Positions 8,978-17,379 of a stretch of DNA of 64,000 bases are shown piece by piece. The notes beneath the pieces were generated by a model. The model made no database searches, was not told the origin of the DNA, and saw only the letters and a program-made list of their open reading frames with translations. Positions within the stretch are counted from its first letter, which is position 1. Each line of letters begins with the position of its first letter. The DNA is taken from positions 4,898,001 through 4,962,000 of the forward strand of contig NZ_CP028487.1 of assembly GCF_003048255.1 (NCBI RefSeq). Direction: 5' to 3'. This stretch comes from Yersinia massiliensis (GTDB lineage: Bacteria; Pseudomonadota; Gammaproteobacteria; Enterobacterales; Enterobacteriaceae). The position numbers were made by a program, and so were the translations under genes.

Positions 8978-8994
8978 TGCACCATTATAGTGCT
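8978..8994 (+). promoter_or_regulatory. NtrC enhancer site 1 of glnA
   Basis: GCAC-CATTATA-GTGC has the NtrC dyad spacing of seven bases. Its centre is about 141 bp upstream of the predicted start from the sigma-54 promoter, matching the position of the distal strong NtrC site of E. coli glnA. Confidence 0.85.
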
Positions 8995-9009
8995 CAATGG
9001 CGCAAATGA

Positions 9010-9026
9010 AGCACCAGAACAGTGCA
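9010..9026 (+). promoter_or_regulatory. NtrC enhancer site 2 of glnA
   Basis: GCAC-CAGAACA-GTGC is centred 32 bp, or three helical turns, after site 1 and about 109 bp upstream of the start. This is the same geometry as the paired enhancer of E. coli glnA. A weaker half-site (TGCTATCCTGGTGCA, 9031-9045) follows. Confidence 0.85.
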
Positions 9027-9099
9027 ATATTGCTATCCTGGTGCATACTGACTATCAGTAGACCCCGTATGATATGGCATAAACGGGGGGTTTGGAAAG

Positions 9100-9115
9100 T
9101 TGGCATAGATTTCGC
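9100..9115 (+). promoter_or_regulatory. glnAp2 sigma-54 promoter
   Basis: TTGGCATAGATTTCGC has GG and GC ten bases apart and closely resembles E. coli glnAp2. Transcription is expected near 9127, leaving a leader of about 140 bases. Confidence 0.87.
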
Positions 9116-9269
9116 AATGTATTTTAGCATGATTCGTTAGCGCGAATAACTGTACGAAATAAATAGTGACAAGTTTGCTGTTTTGAGTGATACGAAGGCC
9201 ATAACCCTATTAGTAATACACGGTAATCGTTCCACGACGACGACTATGACAAATCCAGGAGATATAAGT

Positions 9270-10679
9270 ATGTCCGCTGAACATGTTTTGACGATGCTGA
9301 ATGAGCACGAAGTAAAATTTGTTGATTTGCGTTTCACCGATACCAAAGGTAAAGAACAGCACATCACCATTCCAGCTCATCAAGTCAACGCTGACTTTTT
9401 CGAAGAAGGCAAAATGTTTGATGGCTCCTCGATTGGTGGCTGGAAAGGCATTAACGAATCCGACATGGTACTGATGCCAGACGCCAGCACCGCTGTTATG
9501 GACCCGTTCTTCGAAGATTCCACACTGATTATCCGTTGTGACATCCTTGAACCAGGCACCATGCAAGGTTATGACCGTGACCCACGTTCTATCTCTAAAC
9601 GTGCTGAAGATTTCCTGAAATCTTCAGGTATCGCCGATACCGTCCTGTTCGGGCCAGAGCCAGAATTCTTCCTGTTCGATGACGTTCGTTTTGGTAGCAG
9701 CATTCGTGGTTCACACGTCGCTATCGATGATATCGAAGGCGCATGGAACTCAAGCACTAAATATGAAGGCGGCAACAAAGGCCACCGTCCAGCTGTGAAA
9801 GGCGGTTACTTCCCAGTACCTCCAGTCGATTCTTCACAGGATCTGCGTTCTACCATGTGTTTGACCATGGAAGAAATGGGTCTGGTGGTTGAAGCGCATC
9901 ACCACGAAGTCGCCACAGCAGGTCAGAACGAAGTGGCTACCCGCTTCAACACCATGACCAAAAAAGCTGACGAAATTCAGATCTACAAATACGTGGTACA
10001 CAACGTGGCACACGCATTTGGTAAAACAGCGACCTTTATGCCAAAACCAATGTTTGGTGATAACGGTTCAGGCATGCACTGCCACATGTCTTTGTCCAAG
10101 AACGGGACTAACCTGTTCGCTGGCGACAAATACGCAGGCTTGTCTGAAATGGCGCTGTTCTACATCGGCGGTATTATCAAGCACGCTAAAGCAATCAACG
10201 CCTTGGCTAACCCAACGACTAACTCTTACAAGCGTTTGGTCCCAGGTTACGAAGCGCCGGTCATGTTGGCATACTCTGCCCGTAACCGTTCAGCATCTAT
10301 TCGTATCCCTGTGGTTGCGAGCCCGAAAGCACGCCGTATTGAAGCGCGCTTCCCGGATCCAGCTGCTAACCCATACCTGTGCTTCGCAGCACTGCTGATG
10401 GCTGGCCTTGATGGCATCATCAACAAAATCCACCCTGGTGATGCGATGGACAAAAACCTGTATGACTTGCCACCGGAAGAAGAAGCAGAGATTCCAAAAG
10501 TTGCAGGTTCACTGGACGAAGCAATGGCTGCATTGAACGAAGACCGCGAGTTCTTGACCCGTGGTGGCGTGTTCACTGACGACGCTATCGATGCTTATAT
10601 CGAATTGCGTAAAGAAGAAATGGACCGCGTTCGTATGACTCCGCACCCAGTTGAGTTCGAACTGTATTACAGCGTTTAA
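9270..10679 (+). CDS. glnA: Glutamine synthetase
   Basis: This type I glutamine synthetase makes glutamine from glutamate, ammonia and ATP in the cytoplasm as a dodecamer. The start at 9270 follows AGGAGAT at good spacing and gives 469 residues, the E. coli length; an in-frame extension to 9183 lacks such a site. The adenylylation tyrosine is Tyr398 in [10 protein letters not shown] (397 without Met), so GlnE control is expected. Active-site segments [10 protein letters not shown] and [12 protein letters not shown] are intact. It is the first gene of glnA-glnL-glnG, under CRP, NtrC and sigma-54 control. A terminator after it should lower downstream expression. Confidence 0.99.
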   Translation: MSAEHVLTMLNEHEVKFVDLRFTDTKGKEQHITIPAHQVNADFFEEGKMFDGSSIGGWKGINESDMVLMPDASTAVMDPFFEDSTLIIRCDILEPGTMQGYDRDPRSISKRAEDFLKSSGIADTVLFGPEPEFFLFDDVRFGSSIRGSHVAIDDIEGAWNSSTKYEGGNKGHRPAVKGGYFPVPPVDSSQDLRSTMCLTMEEMGLVVEAHHHEVATAGQNEVATRFNTMTKKADEIQIYKYVVHNVAHAFGKTATFMPKPMFGDNGSGMHCHMSLSKNGTNLFAGDKYAGLSEMALFYIGGIIKHAKAINALANPTTNSYKRLVPGYEAPVMLAYSARNRSASIRIPVVASPKARRIEARFPDPAANPYLCFAALLMAGLDGIINKIHPGDAMDKNLYDLPPEEEAEIPKVAGSLDEAMAALNEDREFLTRGGVFTDDAIDAYIELRKEEMDRVRMTPHPVEFELYYSV

Positions 10680-10724
10680 TTTTCAGTTTTAGCTTTAGTT
10701 TTTTTGTTGCCGTGGAAACTTTTG

Positions 10725-10748
10725 GCCCATCTTTAGATGGGCTTTTTT
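10725..10748 (+). terminator. Terminator between glnA and glnL
   Basis: GCCCATC-TTTA-GATGGGC is followed by six T. It is expected to keep glnL and glnG levels low relative to glnA unless there is readthrough under nitrogen limitation. Confidence 0.92.
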
Positions 10749-10834
10749 CTCCACCTTTCAAATAGCTAATCAATTATACCCAAGACAATTGAATTCGCGC
10801 GATAGCCGTGAATGTCGATGATAAAGGGTATTGA

Positions 10835-10851
10835 TGCACCTAAAATGTGCA
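10835..10851 (+). promoter_or_regulatory. NtrC operator at the glnL promoter
   Basis: TGCAC-CTAAAAT-GTGCA is a perfect 5-bp dyad with the NtrC spacing, lying just before the glnL ribosome site. In E. coli an NtrC site at the same place represses glnLp. Confidence 0.85.
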
Positions 10852-10863
10852 GGAGTCTGCGTA

Positions 10864-11913
10864 ATGGCAACAGGCACGCTGCCCGATGCTGGGCAGATCC
10901 TTAATTCTCTCATTAATAGCATTCTGCTATTAGATGACTCTCTGGCAATTCATTATGCCAACCCTGCTGCGCAACAACTGCTGGCGCAAAGCTCTCGTAA
11001 ACTTTTCGGTACACCCCTCCCTGAACTATTAGGCTATTTTTCCCTGAATATCACTTTGATGCGGGAAAGTCTGGAGACTGGGCAAGGTTTTACCGATAAC
11101 GAAGTGACGCTTGTTGTTGATGGCCGCGCGCATATTTTGTCACTGACGGCACAATCACTGCCGGAAGGTTTTATACTGCTGGAAATGGCACCGATGGATA
11201 ATCAACGTCGGCTAAGCCAAGAGCAATTGCAGCATGCACAGCAAGTTGCAGCCCGTGATTTAGTGCGAGGGCTGGCTCACGAAATCAAAAATCCATTGGG
11301 CGGCTTGCGTGGAGCAGCTCAATTATTGTCCAAGGCATTGCCTGATCCGGCGTTGCTGGAATACACCAAAGTGATCATCGAACAAGCTGACCGTTTACGT
11401 AATTTGGTTGACCGCTTATTAGGCCCACAACGGCCCGGTCAGCATGTAACGCAAAGCATCCATCAGGTCGCTGAACGAGTCTGCCAGTTAGTCTCGCTGG
11501 AAAAACCCGATAATGTGACGTTAATCCGTGACTATGATCCGAGCTTGCCGGAGCTGGCCCATGATCCAGACCAAATTGAACAAGTGCTGCTGAATATCAC
11601 CCGCAATGCATTACAGGCTTTGGGTGAAGCAGGTGGCACCATTACTCTACGCACGCGCACCGCTTTTCAGGTCACTCTTCACGGCATGCGCTATCGTTTA
11701 GCGGCAAGAATTGATATTGAAGATGATGGCCCTGGTATACCAACGCAATTACAAGATACCGTTTTTTATCCAATGGTAAGTGGTCGCGAAGGCGGTACGG
11801 GCCTTGGCTTATCGATTGCCCGAAATCTTATCGATCAACATTCGGGTAAAATTGAATTTAACAGTTGGCCGGGACACACCGAATTCTCGGTTTACCTGCC
11901 TATTCGCCAGTGA
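10864..11913 (+). CDS. glnL: Nitrogen sensor histidine kinase NtrB
   Basis: NtrB phosphorylates NtrC when nitrogen is limiting and, with PII, dephosphorylates it when nitrogen is plentiful. The ATG at 10864 follows AGGAG and gives 349 residues, as in E. coli; a TTG at 10831 would place the start inside the NtrC operator. Domains: PAS (about 10-100), dimerisation and phospho-acceptor with [11 protein letters not shown] (His near 139), and HATPase_c with DDGPGIP and [10 protein letters not shown]. It is cytoplasmic, with no membrane segment. glnG starts seven bases after the stop. Confidence 0.98.
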   Translation: MATGTLPDAGQILNSLINSILLLDDSLAIHYANPAAQQLLAQSSRKLFGTPLPELLGYFSLNITLMRESLETGQGFTDNEVTLVVDGRAHILSLTAQSLPEGFILLEMAPMDNQRRLSQEQLQHAQQVAARDLVRGLAHEIKNPLGGLRGAAQLLSKALPDPALLEYTKVIIEQADRLRNLVDRLLGPQRPGQHVTQSIHQVAERVCQLVSLEKPDNVTLIRDYDPSLPELAHDPDQIEQVLLNITRNALQALGEAGGTITLRTRTAFQVTLHGMRYRLAARIDIEDDGPGIPTQLQDTVFYPMVSGREGGTGLGLSIARNLIDQHSGKIEFNSWPGHTEFSVYLPIRQ

Positions 11914-11920
11914 GGTTTCT

Positions 11921-13333
11921 ATGCAACGAGGGATAGTCTGGATCGTCGATGACGATAGCTCCATCCGCTGGGTGCTTGAACGCGCACTGACAGGAGCCGG
12001 TCTGAACTGCGCAACATTTGATACCGCTAATCAGGTGTTGGATGCATTGGCGACTCAAACCCCAGATGTGTTGTTGTCAGATATTCGTATGCCTGGCATG
12101 GATGGATTGGCACTGCTAAAGCAGATTAAGCAGCGTCACCCAATGCTCCCGGTCATCATAATGACGGCACATTCTGATTTAGATGCCGCGGTTAGCGCCT
12201 ATCAGCAAGGTGCGTTTGATTATCTGCCAAAACCTTTTGATATCGATGAAGCGGTCGCTCTGGTTGAACGAGCCATCAGCCATTATCAAGAGCAGCAGCA
12301 ACCTGCACGTAGCCAGCCCGCCAGTGGCCCAACCGCTGATATTATCGGTGAAGCACCGGCGATGCAGGACGTTTTCCGCATCATTGGTCGGTTGTCCCGC
12401 TCATCAATCAGTGTATTGATCAACGGTGAATCAGGGACCGGTAAAGAATTGGTCGCTCATGCGTTGCACCGTCATAGCCCGCGCGCGAAAGCACCTTTTA
12501 TCGCCCTGAATATGGCGGCAATTCCGAAGGATTTGATTGAGTCTGAGCTGTTTGGCCACGAGAAAGGCGCGTTTACTGGTGCTAATCAGGTGCGTCAGGG
12601 CCGTTTCGAGCAAGCTGATGGCGGCACACTGTTTTTAGATGAGATCGGTGATATGCCGCTGGATGTGCAAACTCGTCTGTTGCGGGTACTGGCTGATGGG
12701 CAATTCTATCGGGTCGGGGGTTATGCGCCGGTTAAAGTCGATGTGCGTATTATCGCTGCGACTCACCAAAATCTCGAATTACGGGTTCAGGAGGGGAAAT
12801 TCCGTGAGGATTTATTCCATCGCCTCAACGTCATTCGGGTACATTTGCCGCCGCTACGTGAACGCCGTGAAGACATCCCGCGTCTGGCTCGCTATTTCTT
12901 ACAAGTGGCCGCCAAAGAGCTGGGGGTAGAAGCCAAGAATCTGCACCCTGAAACGGAAGTCGCGCTGACTCGCCTACCTTGGCAGGGTAACGTTCGCCAA
13001 CTGGAAAACACTTGTCGTTGGCTGACCGTGATGGCTGCTGGGCAAGAAGTGCTGATCCAAGACCTTCCCTCTGAGCTGTTTGAAACCAGCACGCCAGATG
13101 CTTCTGGCCAGCGGACACCGGATAATTGGTCAACGCTGCTGGCGCAATGGGCAGATCGTGCACTGCGCTCAGGCCATCAAGATTTATTATCAGAAGCACA
13201 ACCCGAGATGGAACGGACGCTGTTAACCACGGCATTGCGCCACACTCAAGGCCACAAGCAGGAAGCAGCACGCCTGTTAGGCTGGGGCCGCAATACTCTA
13301 ACGCGTAAGTTGAAAGAACTGGGGATGGAGTAG
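11921..13333 (+). CDS. glnG: Nitrogen response regulator NtrC (sigma-54 activator)
   Basis: NtrC activates glnA and other nitrogen-limitation promoters with sigma-54. The receiver domain has the phosphorylation site Asp54 in [12 protein letters not shown]. The AAA+ domain has Walker [15 protein letters not shown] and Walker B GTLFLDE. The C-terminal Fis-type HTH reads [19 protein letters not shown]. The ATG at 11921 gives 470 residues, close to the E. coli length. A much longer in-frame reading from 11780 overlaps glnL and is not needed. It converges with hemN across a shared terminator. Confidence 0.98.
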   Translation: MQRGIVWIVDDDSSIRWVLERALTGAGLNCATFDTANQVLDALATQTPDVLLSDIRMPGMDGLALLKQIKQRHPMLPVIIMTAHSDLDAAVSAYQQGAFDYLPKPFDIDEAVALVERAISHYQEQQQPARSQPASGPTADIIGEAPAMQDVFRIIGRLSRSSISVLINGESGTGKELVAHALHRHSPRAKAPFIALNMAAIPKDLIESELFGHEKGAFTGANQVRQGRFEQADGGTLFLDEIGDMPLDVQTRLLRVLADGQFYRVGGYAPVKVDVRIIAATHQNLELRVQEGKFREDLFHRLNVIRVHLPPLRERREDIPRLARYFLQVAAKELGVEAKNLHPETEVALTRLPWQGNVRQLENTCRWLTVMAAGQEVLIQDLPSELFETSTPDASGQRTPDNWSTLLAQWADRALRSGHQDLLSEAQPEMERTLLTTALRHTQGHKQEAARLLGWGRNTLTRKLKELGME

Positions 13334-13375
13334 GAACGAGTTGTTGGAGATCCTGCCACCGGTTCGACGTGAAGA

Positions 13376-13402
13376 CCACCCTCAACGCTGAGGGTGGATT
13401 TT
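13376..13402. terminator. Shared terminator between glnG and hemN
   Basis: CCACCCTCA-ACGC-TGAGGGTGG is a 9-bp perfect stem with a four-base loop, followed by ATTTTAT on the plus strand. It lies between two convergent genes and could act in both directions, though the minus-strand tail (TCTTC) is weaker. Confidence 0.85.
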
Positions 13403-13406
13403 ATCA

Positions 13407-14780
13407 TCAGATCACGCGGGAGAACTGCTGTTTACGCGCTTGTTGACGTAGATAGATATCAAAACACATACAAATATTACGAATGAGTAAGCGCCCACGT
13501 GGTGTGACTCGAATACCCTTTTCATTCCGCTCCACCAGCCCATCTTGCTCAAAGGGCGCGAGTAGCTCAAAATCTTCAGCAAAATAATCCGCAAAACGAA
13601 TACCATAATTCTGTTCAATCGGTTGATAACTGATTTGGAAATTACAAATCAGCGTTTTTATCACATCACGACGTAAGCAATCATCTTCAGTCATCGTCAG
13701 GCCGCGCCACAATGCATTGCCTCGTTGTTCCACGCAGGCATAGTAAGTTTTCAACTCTTTTTCGTTCTGCGCGTAACTGTCGCCCAACATGCTGATGGCT
13801 GAAACCCCTAAACCGAGTAAATCACTCTCGCCTTGGGTGGTGTAGCCTTGGAAATTGCGATGTAACTTCCCTTCCCGCTGTGCAATAGCCAGCTCATCGT
13901 CTGGACGAGCAAAATGATCCATCCCGATAAACTGATAGCCGGATTCGGTTAAGAAACGGATGGTGTGCTGCAAAATATCTAACCGCTGTTCTGCACTAGG
14001 CAAATCTGCATCTTTAATTTTGCGCTGCGCGGCAAACAGACTCGGTAAATGGGCGTAATTGAAAACGCTCAGGCGATCAGGGTTGAGCTCCGCCACTCGT
14101 TTGAGGGTAAATGCAAAACTCTCAGGTGTTTGTTTGGGTAAACCATAAATCAAATCGATATTGGTTGAGTTGAAGCCGAGAGCTTTAGCGCGCGCAATCA
14201 GAGCAAAAATGAAATCTTCGTCTTGCTCACGGTTAACCAAGCGCTGAACTTCTTTATTGAAATCCTGCACCCCCATGCTCAGGCGGTTAAAACCTTCAGC
14301 ACGAAGATGATCAAGCACATCCAGCTCAATTTCACGCGGGTCCACTTCAATCGACTGCTCCGCACCGGGCAGGAAATCAAAATTATCACGCAGCAAATTC
14401 ATCAGGTGGGTGATTTGCGTTTTATTCAGATAAGTGGGTGTACCGCCGCCCCAATGCATTTGGCTGACCTGACGGCCGGCGAACAACACGGCACGCTGGC
14501 GGATCTCTTTTTCCAACACCGCCAGATATTCATCCGCTTTGTGTTGCTGGCGCGTCACCAACTTATTGCAGCCGCAGAAGTAACAAAGTTTATGACAAAA
14601 CGGAATGTGCACATACAGCGATAATGGCCGCTGCGGGTAACGCTTTACCGCATGCTGAAAAGCCGTTTCATTAAAATCTTCTTTGAACTCAAGGGCTGTA
14701 GGGTACGAGGTATAACGCGGCCCTGAATAATTATATTTTTGAATCAGGGATAAATCCCAAACTATCGCGTGCTCAGACAT
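13407..14780 (-). CDS. hemN: Oxygen-independent coproporphyrinogen III dehydrogenase
   Basis: HemN is a radical SAM enzyme that converts coproporphyrinogen III to protoporphyrinogen IX without oxygen during haem synthesis. The iron-sulphur cluster motif CHKLCYFCGC (Cys-x3-Cys-x2-Cys) lies near residue 60. The GGGTPTYL motif and the C-terminal HemN domain are present. The ATG at 14780 follows GGAAGGAG at five bases and gives 457 residues, the E. coli length; a GTG two codons earlier abuts that site. The upstream 58-codon ORF ends inside the ribosome site, so translational coupling is likely. Confidence 0.97.
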   Translation of the reverse strand: MSEHAIVWDLSLIQKYNYSGPRYTSYPTALEFKEDFNETAFQHAVKRYPQRPLSLYVHIPFCHKLCYFCGCNKLVTRQQHKADEYLAVLEKEIRQRAVLFAGRQVSQMHWGGGTPTYLNKTQITHLMNLLRDNFDFLPGAEQSIEVDPREIELDVLDHLRAEGFNRLSMGVQDFNKEVQRLVNREQDEDFIFALIARAKALGFNSTNIDLIYGLPKQTPESFAFTLKRVAELNPDRLSVFNYAHLPSLFAAQRKIKDADLPSAEQRLDILQHTIRFLTESGYQFIGMDHFARPDDELAIAQREGKLHRNFQGYTTQGESDLLGLGVSAISMLGDSYAQNEKELKTYYACVEQRGNALWRGLTMTEDDCLRRDVIKTLICNFQISYQPIEQNYGIRFADYFAEDFELLAPFEQDGLVERNEKGIRVTPRGRLLIRNICMCFDIYLRQQARKQQFSRVI

Positions 14781-14782
14781 GC

Positions 14783-14959
14783 TCACTCCTTCCGATATTT
14801 GCGCTTACCGGGCCGATTAAGGGGCAGATGTTTTCGTTGTCTGGCCGCAGTAGCGCTGCGCAAACGTGATCGACGTTGCGACAGCCGCCATAGTTTACCC
14901 AATAACCACAATAGATAACATGTTAGTAGTAGGGCTATTGTCGGAATGATCCATTGCAT
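14783..14959 (-). CDS. Small predicted membrane protein, 58 residues, between yihI and hemN
   Basis: The ORF starts at an ATG three bases after the yihI stop codon (TAA-GCG-ATG) and ends in the hemN ribosome site (AAGGAGTGA). It begins MQWIIPTIALLLTCYLLWLL, a single membrane segment of about 20 residues, then a very basic tail with many Arg and Lys ending GKRKYRKE. No ribosome site of its own is clear, so coupling to yihI is likely. Other gammaproteobacteria carry a longer DUF2489 protein with an N-terminal membrane segment at this place, and this may be a short relative; that is inference from memory of gene order. Perfect packing between two genes argues that it is translated. Confidence 0.65.
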   Translation of the reverse strand: MQWIIPTIALLLTCYLLWLLGKLWRLSQRRSRLRSATAARQRKHLPLNRPGKRKYRKE

Positions 14960-14962
14960 CGC

Positions 14963-15529
14963 TTAAAATTTGTCGTTTGGATTACCGCCTTTCAGCAATT
15001 TCAAAATATCTTCCGGCTTTTCTTCTTTCTCTTCGTCGTCTTCATCGTCGCCCAGCTCAATACCCAATTGCTCCATCAAGGCATCAATGCGGTCCAACGT
15101 CAGATCAACGTAAGCCTGATCTTCTTTGCTCAATACTTCGTCGTTATCCAAGCGATCCAGCAATGCATCTAAGCGTTCATCATTTTCCAGCTTAGAAAGC
15201 TCTTCTTCTGGCGTCAGGCGAGGTTTAGCTTCGGTTTTTGCCACCGGCTTAGTGGTTGGCTTAGCTTTTACCTTGCTATCAACCACCAGCGGGACAGGCA
15301 CTTTGCTGCCTAAGCGCGGATCTTTCTCTTGAGACTGGGTTTGCCCCTTCTTATTGCTACTCTCAACGTTGCTTCTCGCACCTGAGCGATTGCCACTGTG
15401 TTTTTTCTGACGTTTACGCTCACGCGCTTCAAGATCAAGCTCTACGCGGGTCTTTTTAATGCGCTTTGGTGTGCCAGAGCTTTTCGGGCCTGCAATATTC
15501 GCGCGTGGTGCTTTAGTTGGCTGCTTCAT
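14963..15529 (-). CDS. yihI: YihI, activator of the Der GTPase
   Basis: YihI stimulates GTP hydrolysis by Der (EngA) and so affects late 50S ribosome assembly. The 188-residue protein has the typical plan: a basic, disordered N-terminal half (KRIKKTR and many Lys, Arg and Ser) and an acidic C-terminal half ([19 protein letters not shown] and a [11 protein letters not shown] run). It is somewhat longer than E. coli YihI, mainly through a Lys-Pro-Thr-Ala-rich middle. It lies upstream of hemN as in E. coli, with CsrC next on the same strand. Confidence 0.93.
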   Translation of the reverse strand: MKQPTKAPRANIAGPKSSGTPKRIKKTRVELDLEARERKRQKKHSGNRSGARSNVESSNKKGQTQSQEKDPRLGSKVPVPLVVDSKVKAKPTTKPVAKTEAKPRLTPEEELSKLENDERLDALLDRLDNDEVLSKEDQAYVDLTLDRIDALMEQLGIELGDDEDDEEKEEKPEDILKLLKGGNPNDKF

Positions 15530-15633
15530 AACCTGTGCTCTTAATGAGTATGGAATTGGATTGAGTATATACCCGTCAACTTAAAATATATTGGGTATCG
15601 GATTGGGCCGGAATCTAGCAGAAAGCAGAGAAA

Positions 15634-15662
15634 GAAAAAAGGCGGCAGATTAACCTGTCGCC
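15634..15662 (-). terminator. CsrC terminator
   Basis: On the minus strand GGCGACAG-GTTAAT-CTGCCGCC is followed by TTTTTTCTTT. Stem, loop and tail are nearly identical to the E. coli csrC terminator. Confidence 0.93.
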
Positions 15663-15930
15663 TTTTTTCGCACCTTCTGCGGAAGGATATCCTTACAGCG
15701 CATCCTTGCACTTACATAACATCCCGGTTTCTCCATCCTGCAATACGCCATCCTTACCGTTCCCCCAACCTTGGAGGCAACTCATCCGGCGCTCCGGCCT
15801 GCATCCTTGAACATCCTTTTACATTCGCTCCGTGTATCATCCTTGGCTCATCGTATATCCATTACGTTCCTTAAGCATCAGCTACTCATCCTAAGTAAAT
15901 TTGCTCCTTGCTAGCACATCCCGCGCAACC
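15635..15930 (-). ncRNA. csrC: CsrC small RNA, antagonist of the CsrA regulator
   Basis: CsrC sequesters the RNA-binding protein CsrA through repeated GGA motifs in loops. On the minus strand this stretch has at least sixteen GGA trinucleotides, many as AGGAT or GGATG, and no coding frame. It ends in a terminator almost the same as that of E. coli csrC and lies between yihI and engB, exactly where csrC lies in E. coli, transcribed in the yihI direction. The body differs greatly from the E. coli sequence, as is known for Yersinia CsrC. The 5' end is my estimate from where the GGA block begins. CsrA controls carbon metabolism, motility and virulence traits in Yersinia. Confidence 0.88.
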
Positions 15931-15932
15931 AG

Positions 15933-15954
15933 AAAACAAACATCTGTTTGTTTT
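15933..15954. promoter_or_regulatory. Perfect 10-bp-arm palindrome just upstream of csrC
   Basis: AAAACAAACA-TC-TGTTTGTTTT lies at the upstream edge of the GGA block, where the csrC promoter or its operator should be. A second dyad, AAGAG-AAATAG-CTCTT, lies a few tens of bases further upstream (about 15975-15990). It could be an operator or a 5'-terminal RNA hairpin if transcription starts further upstream. Confidence 0.5.
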
Positions 15955-16274
15955 TATTCAAAAAAAAACTTATAAGAGAAATAGCTCTTGATGAGAATAG
16001 CTCAATTTTAATAAAGACTTTCTTAACAATTCCTCAATGATAGGCTATTAACTTTCGCGACAATGACCGCTAACTCACAAAAATGGCAATTTCATTAGGG
16101 AAAATAAAAAGCTGCCGAATCCCAATGTGCATACCTTGATAAGTGATGCAACGAGCGTAAGCAATCTCTCTTATGGCAGCAAGTTCGGAAGGGAAAGAAG
16201 ATAAACCCCCTTTTTTGGTCCTGATGCAGTTATAATCGCCCGATGTAAGCTATCTCTCACGGAGACGACAAATT
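15955..16274. other. AT-rich region between csrC and engB
   Basis: No gene is visible. It must hold the divergent promoters of csrC and engB. A TATAAT at 16231-16236 is a candidate -10 for engB, but I see no good -35 at standard spacing. A GGAG ribosome site precedes the engB TTG. Confidence 0.45.
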
Positions 16275-16925
16275 TTGACTATTAGAAACTATAACTACCA
16301 CATGACACATTTCGTCATCAGTGCTCCGGATATCCGCCATCTACCACGTGATGAAGGTATCGAGGTGGCATTCGCTGGCCGCTCAAATGCCGGTAAATCT
16401 AGCGCACTCAATACGTTAACTAGCCAGAAAAGCCTGGCTAGAACCAGTAAAACGCCGGGGCGTACCCAGCTAATTAACTTATTTGAAGTGGTTGAAGGTG
16501 TGCGTCTGGTTGACTTACCTGGCTATGGTTATGCTGAAGTGCCAGAAGAGATGAAACTCAAGTGGCAGCGCGCACTAGGGGAGTATTTGCAGAAACGCAA
16601 CTGCCTGAAAGGGTTGGTTGTGTTGATGGATATTCGCCACCCACTGAAAGATCTAGATCAACAGATGATTACTTGGGCTGTTGCCGTCGGCACGCCAGTT
16701 CTTCTATTACTGACTAAAGCAGATAAGCTGGCATCAGGTGCTCGTAAGGCACAACTGAATATGGTACGAGAAGCCATTGTTCCTTTTATGGGGGATATTC
16801 AGGTTGAGGCTTTCTCATCATTGAAAAAGATTGGCGTCGATAAGTTGCGGGAAAAACTTGATACTTGGTTCAGCGAGATCCCACCAGAAGTCATGATTGA
16901 TGAGTATGACGATCAAGACGAGTAA
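16275..16925 (+). CDS. engB: Ribosome biogenesis GTP-binding protein EngB (YihA/YsxC)
   Basis: EngB is an essential GTPase needed for assembly of the large ribosomal subunit. GTPase motifs are intact: G1 GRSNAGKSS (near residues 33-41), the threonine-rich SKTPGRTQ, G3 DLPGYG and G4 TKAD. From the TTG at 16275 it has 216 residues, close to E. coli EngB (210). The TTG start matches the homologous N-terminus (T-x2-NY-x-THF-like) and follows GGAG, while the ATG nine codons later would remove conserved residues. Divergent from csrC. Confidence 0.96.
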   Translation: MTIRNYNYHMTHFVISAPDIRHLPRDEGIEVAFAGRSNAGKSSALNTLTSQKSLARTSKTPGRTQLINLFEVVEGVRLVDLPGYGYAEVPEEMKLKWQRALGEYLQKRNCLKGLVVLMDIRHPLKDLDQQMITWAVAVGTPVLLLLTKADKLASGARKAQLNMVREAIVPFMGDIQVEAFSSLKKIGVDKLREKLDTWFSEIPPEVMIDEYDDQDE

Positions 16926-17112
16926 CACATCCCACCACAAAAGTTAAAATGGCGCAGACAACCGTCGGATCGTAAAAATACCGTCTGCGCTGTAAAAAGA
17001 AACCCACTACGACAACGATTATCTCAAGCTGCGCCATGTTTGGCGCGAACGCTTTATGCTTCGCAATGTTCCTTTCTGACTAAAAATTCGCCTATTTTGT
17101 TGCAAAAGCACA

Positions 17113-17221
17113 ATAAAAAACGCCCCAGTCAACATGTGACTGGGGCGGCTAATATTTAGCCAAATCCGATTACGTGAAGTAAAAGGTCTGAAAGATAGAA
17201 CATCTTACCTCTGTACCCTAC
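17113..17221 (-). ncRNA. spf: Spot 42 small RNA
   Basis: Spot 42 is an Hfq-dependent sRNA that represses secondary carbon source genes and is itself repressed by CRP-cAMP. The minus strand starts GTAGGGTACAGAGGTAAG and is nearly identical to the 109-nt E. coli RNA. It ends in the terminator CGCCCCAGTC/GACTGGGGCG followed by six T. It lies between engB and polA, as in E. coli. It also carries the SpfP micropeptide frame. Confidence 0.97.
17156..17203 (-). CDS. spfP: SpfP micropeptide encoded inside Spot 42
   Basis: The frame reads MFYLSDLLLHVIGFG and stops with TAA. The 15 residues equal my recollection of E. coli SpfP, a peptide reported to bind CRP and reinforce carbon-source control. GAGGT lies just upstream of the ATG. 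The stop is TAA here, and TGA in the E. coli sequence I recall. Translation in this organism is inferred from conservation. Confidence 0.75.
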   Translation of the reverse strand: MFYLSDLLLHVIGFG

Positions 17222-17379
17222 ATCTGTAACTCTACATCATTTTTTCGCGGGGCAAAAGAATTTTTTGTTGTATAGTTACACAAATTGGCACGATTCAGCG
17301 CACACATTCCCAGTAATATTGGCACTAAATGTAGCTTAATTACATAAAGTGCTTTATTTATCATCACTTACCCATTCAG

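Noticed and set aside
9183..9269. Longer N-terminus for glnA
   Set aside because: The extension lies in the leader between the sigma-54 promoter and the AGGAGAT site; the 469-residue form from 9270 is the family standard.
10761..10830. TATACCC...GGGTAT pair before glnL as an ERIC remnant
   Set aside because: The outer motif resembles sequence that often flanks Yersinia repeats, but no ERIC arm or core is present, so the match is too weak to call.
12831..13385. 184-codon frame antisense to glnG
   Set aside because: Shadow of the glnG coding sequence and the terminator beyond it; no supporting ribosome site or family match.
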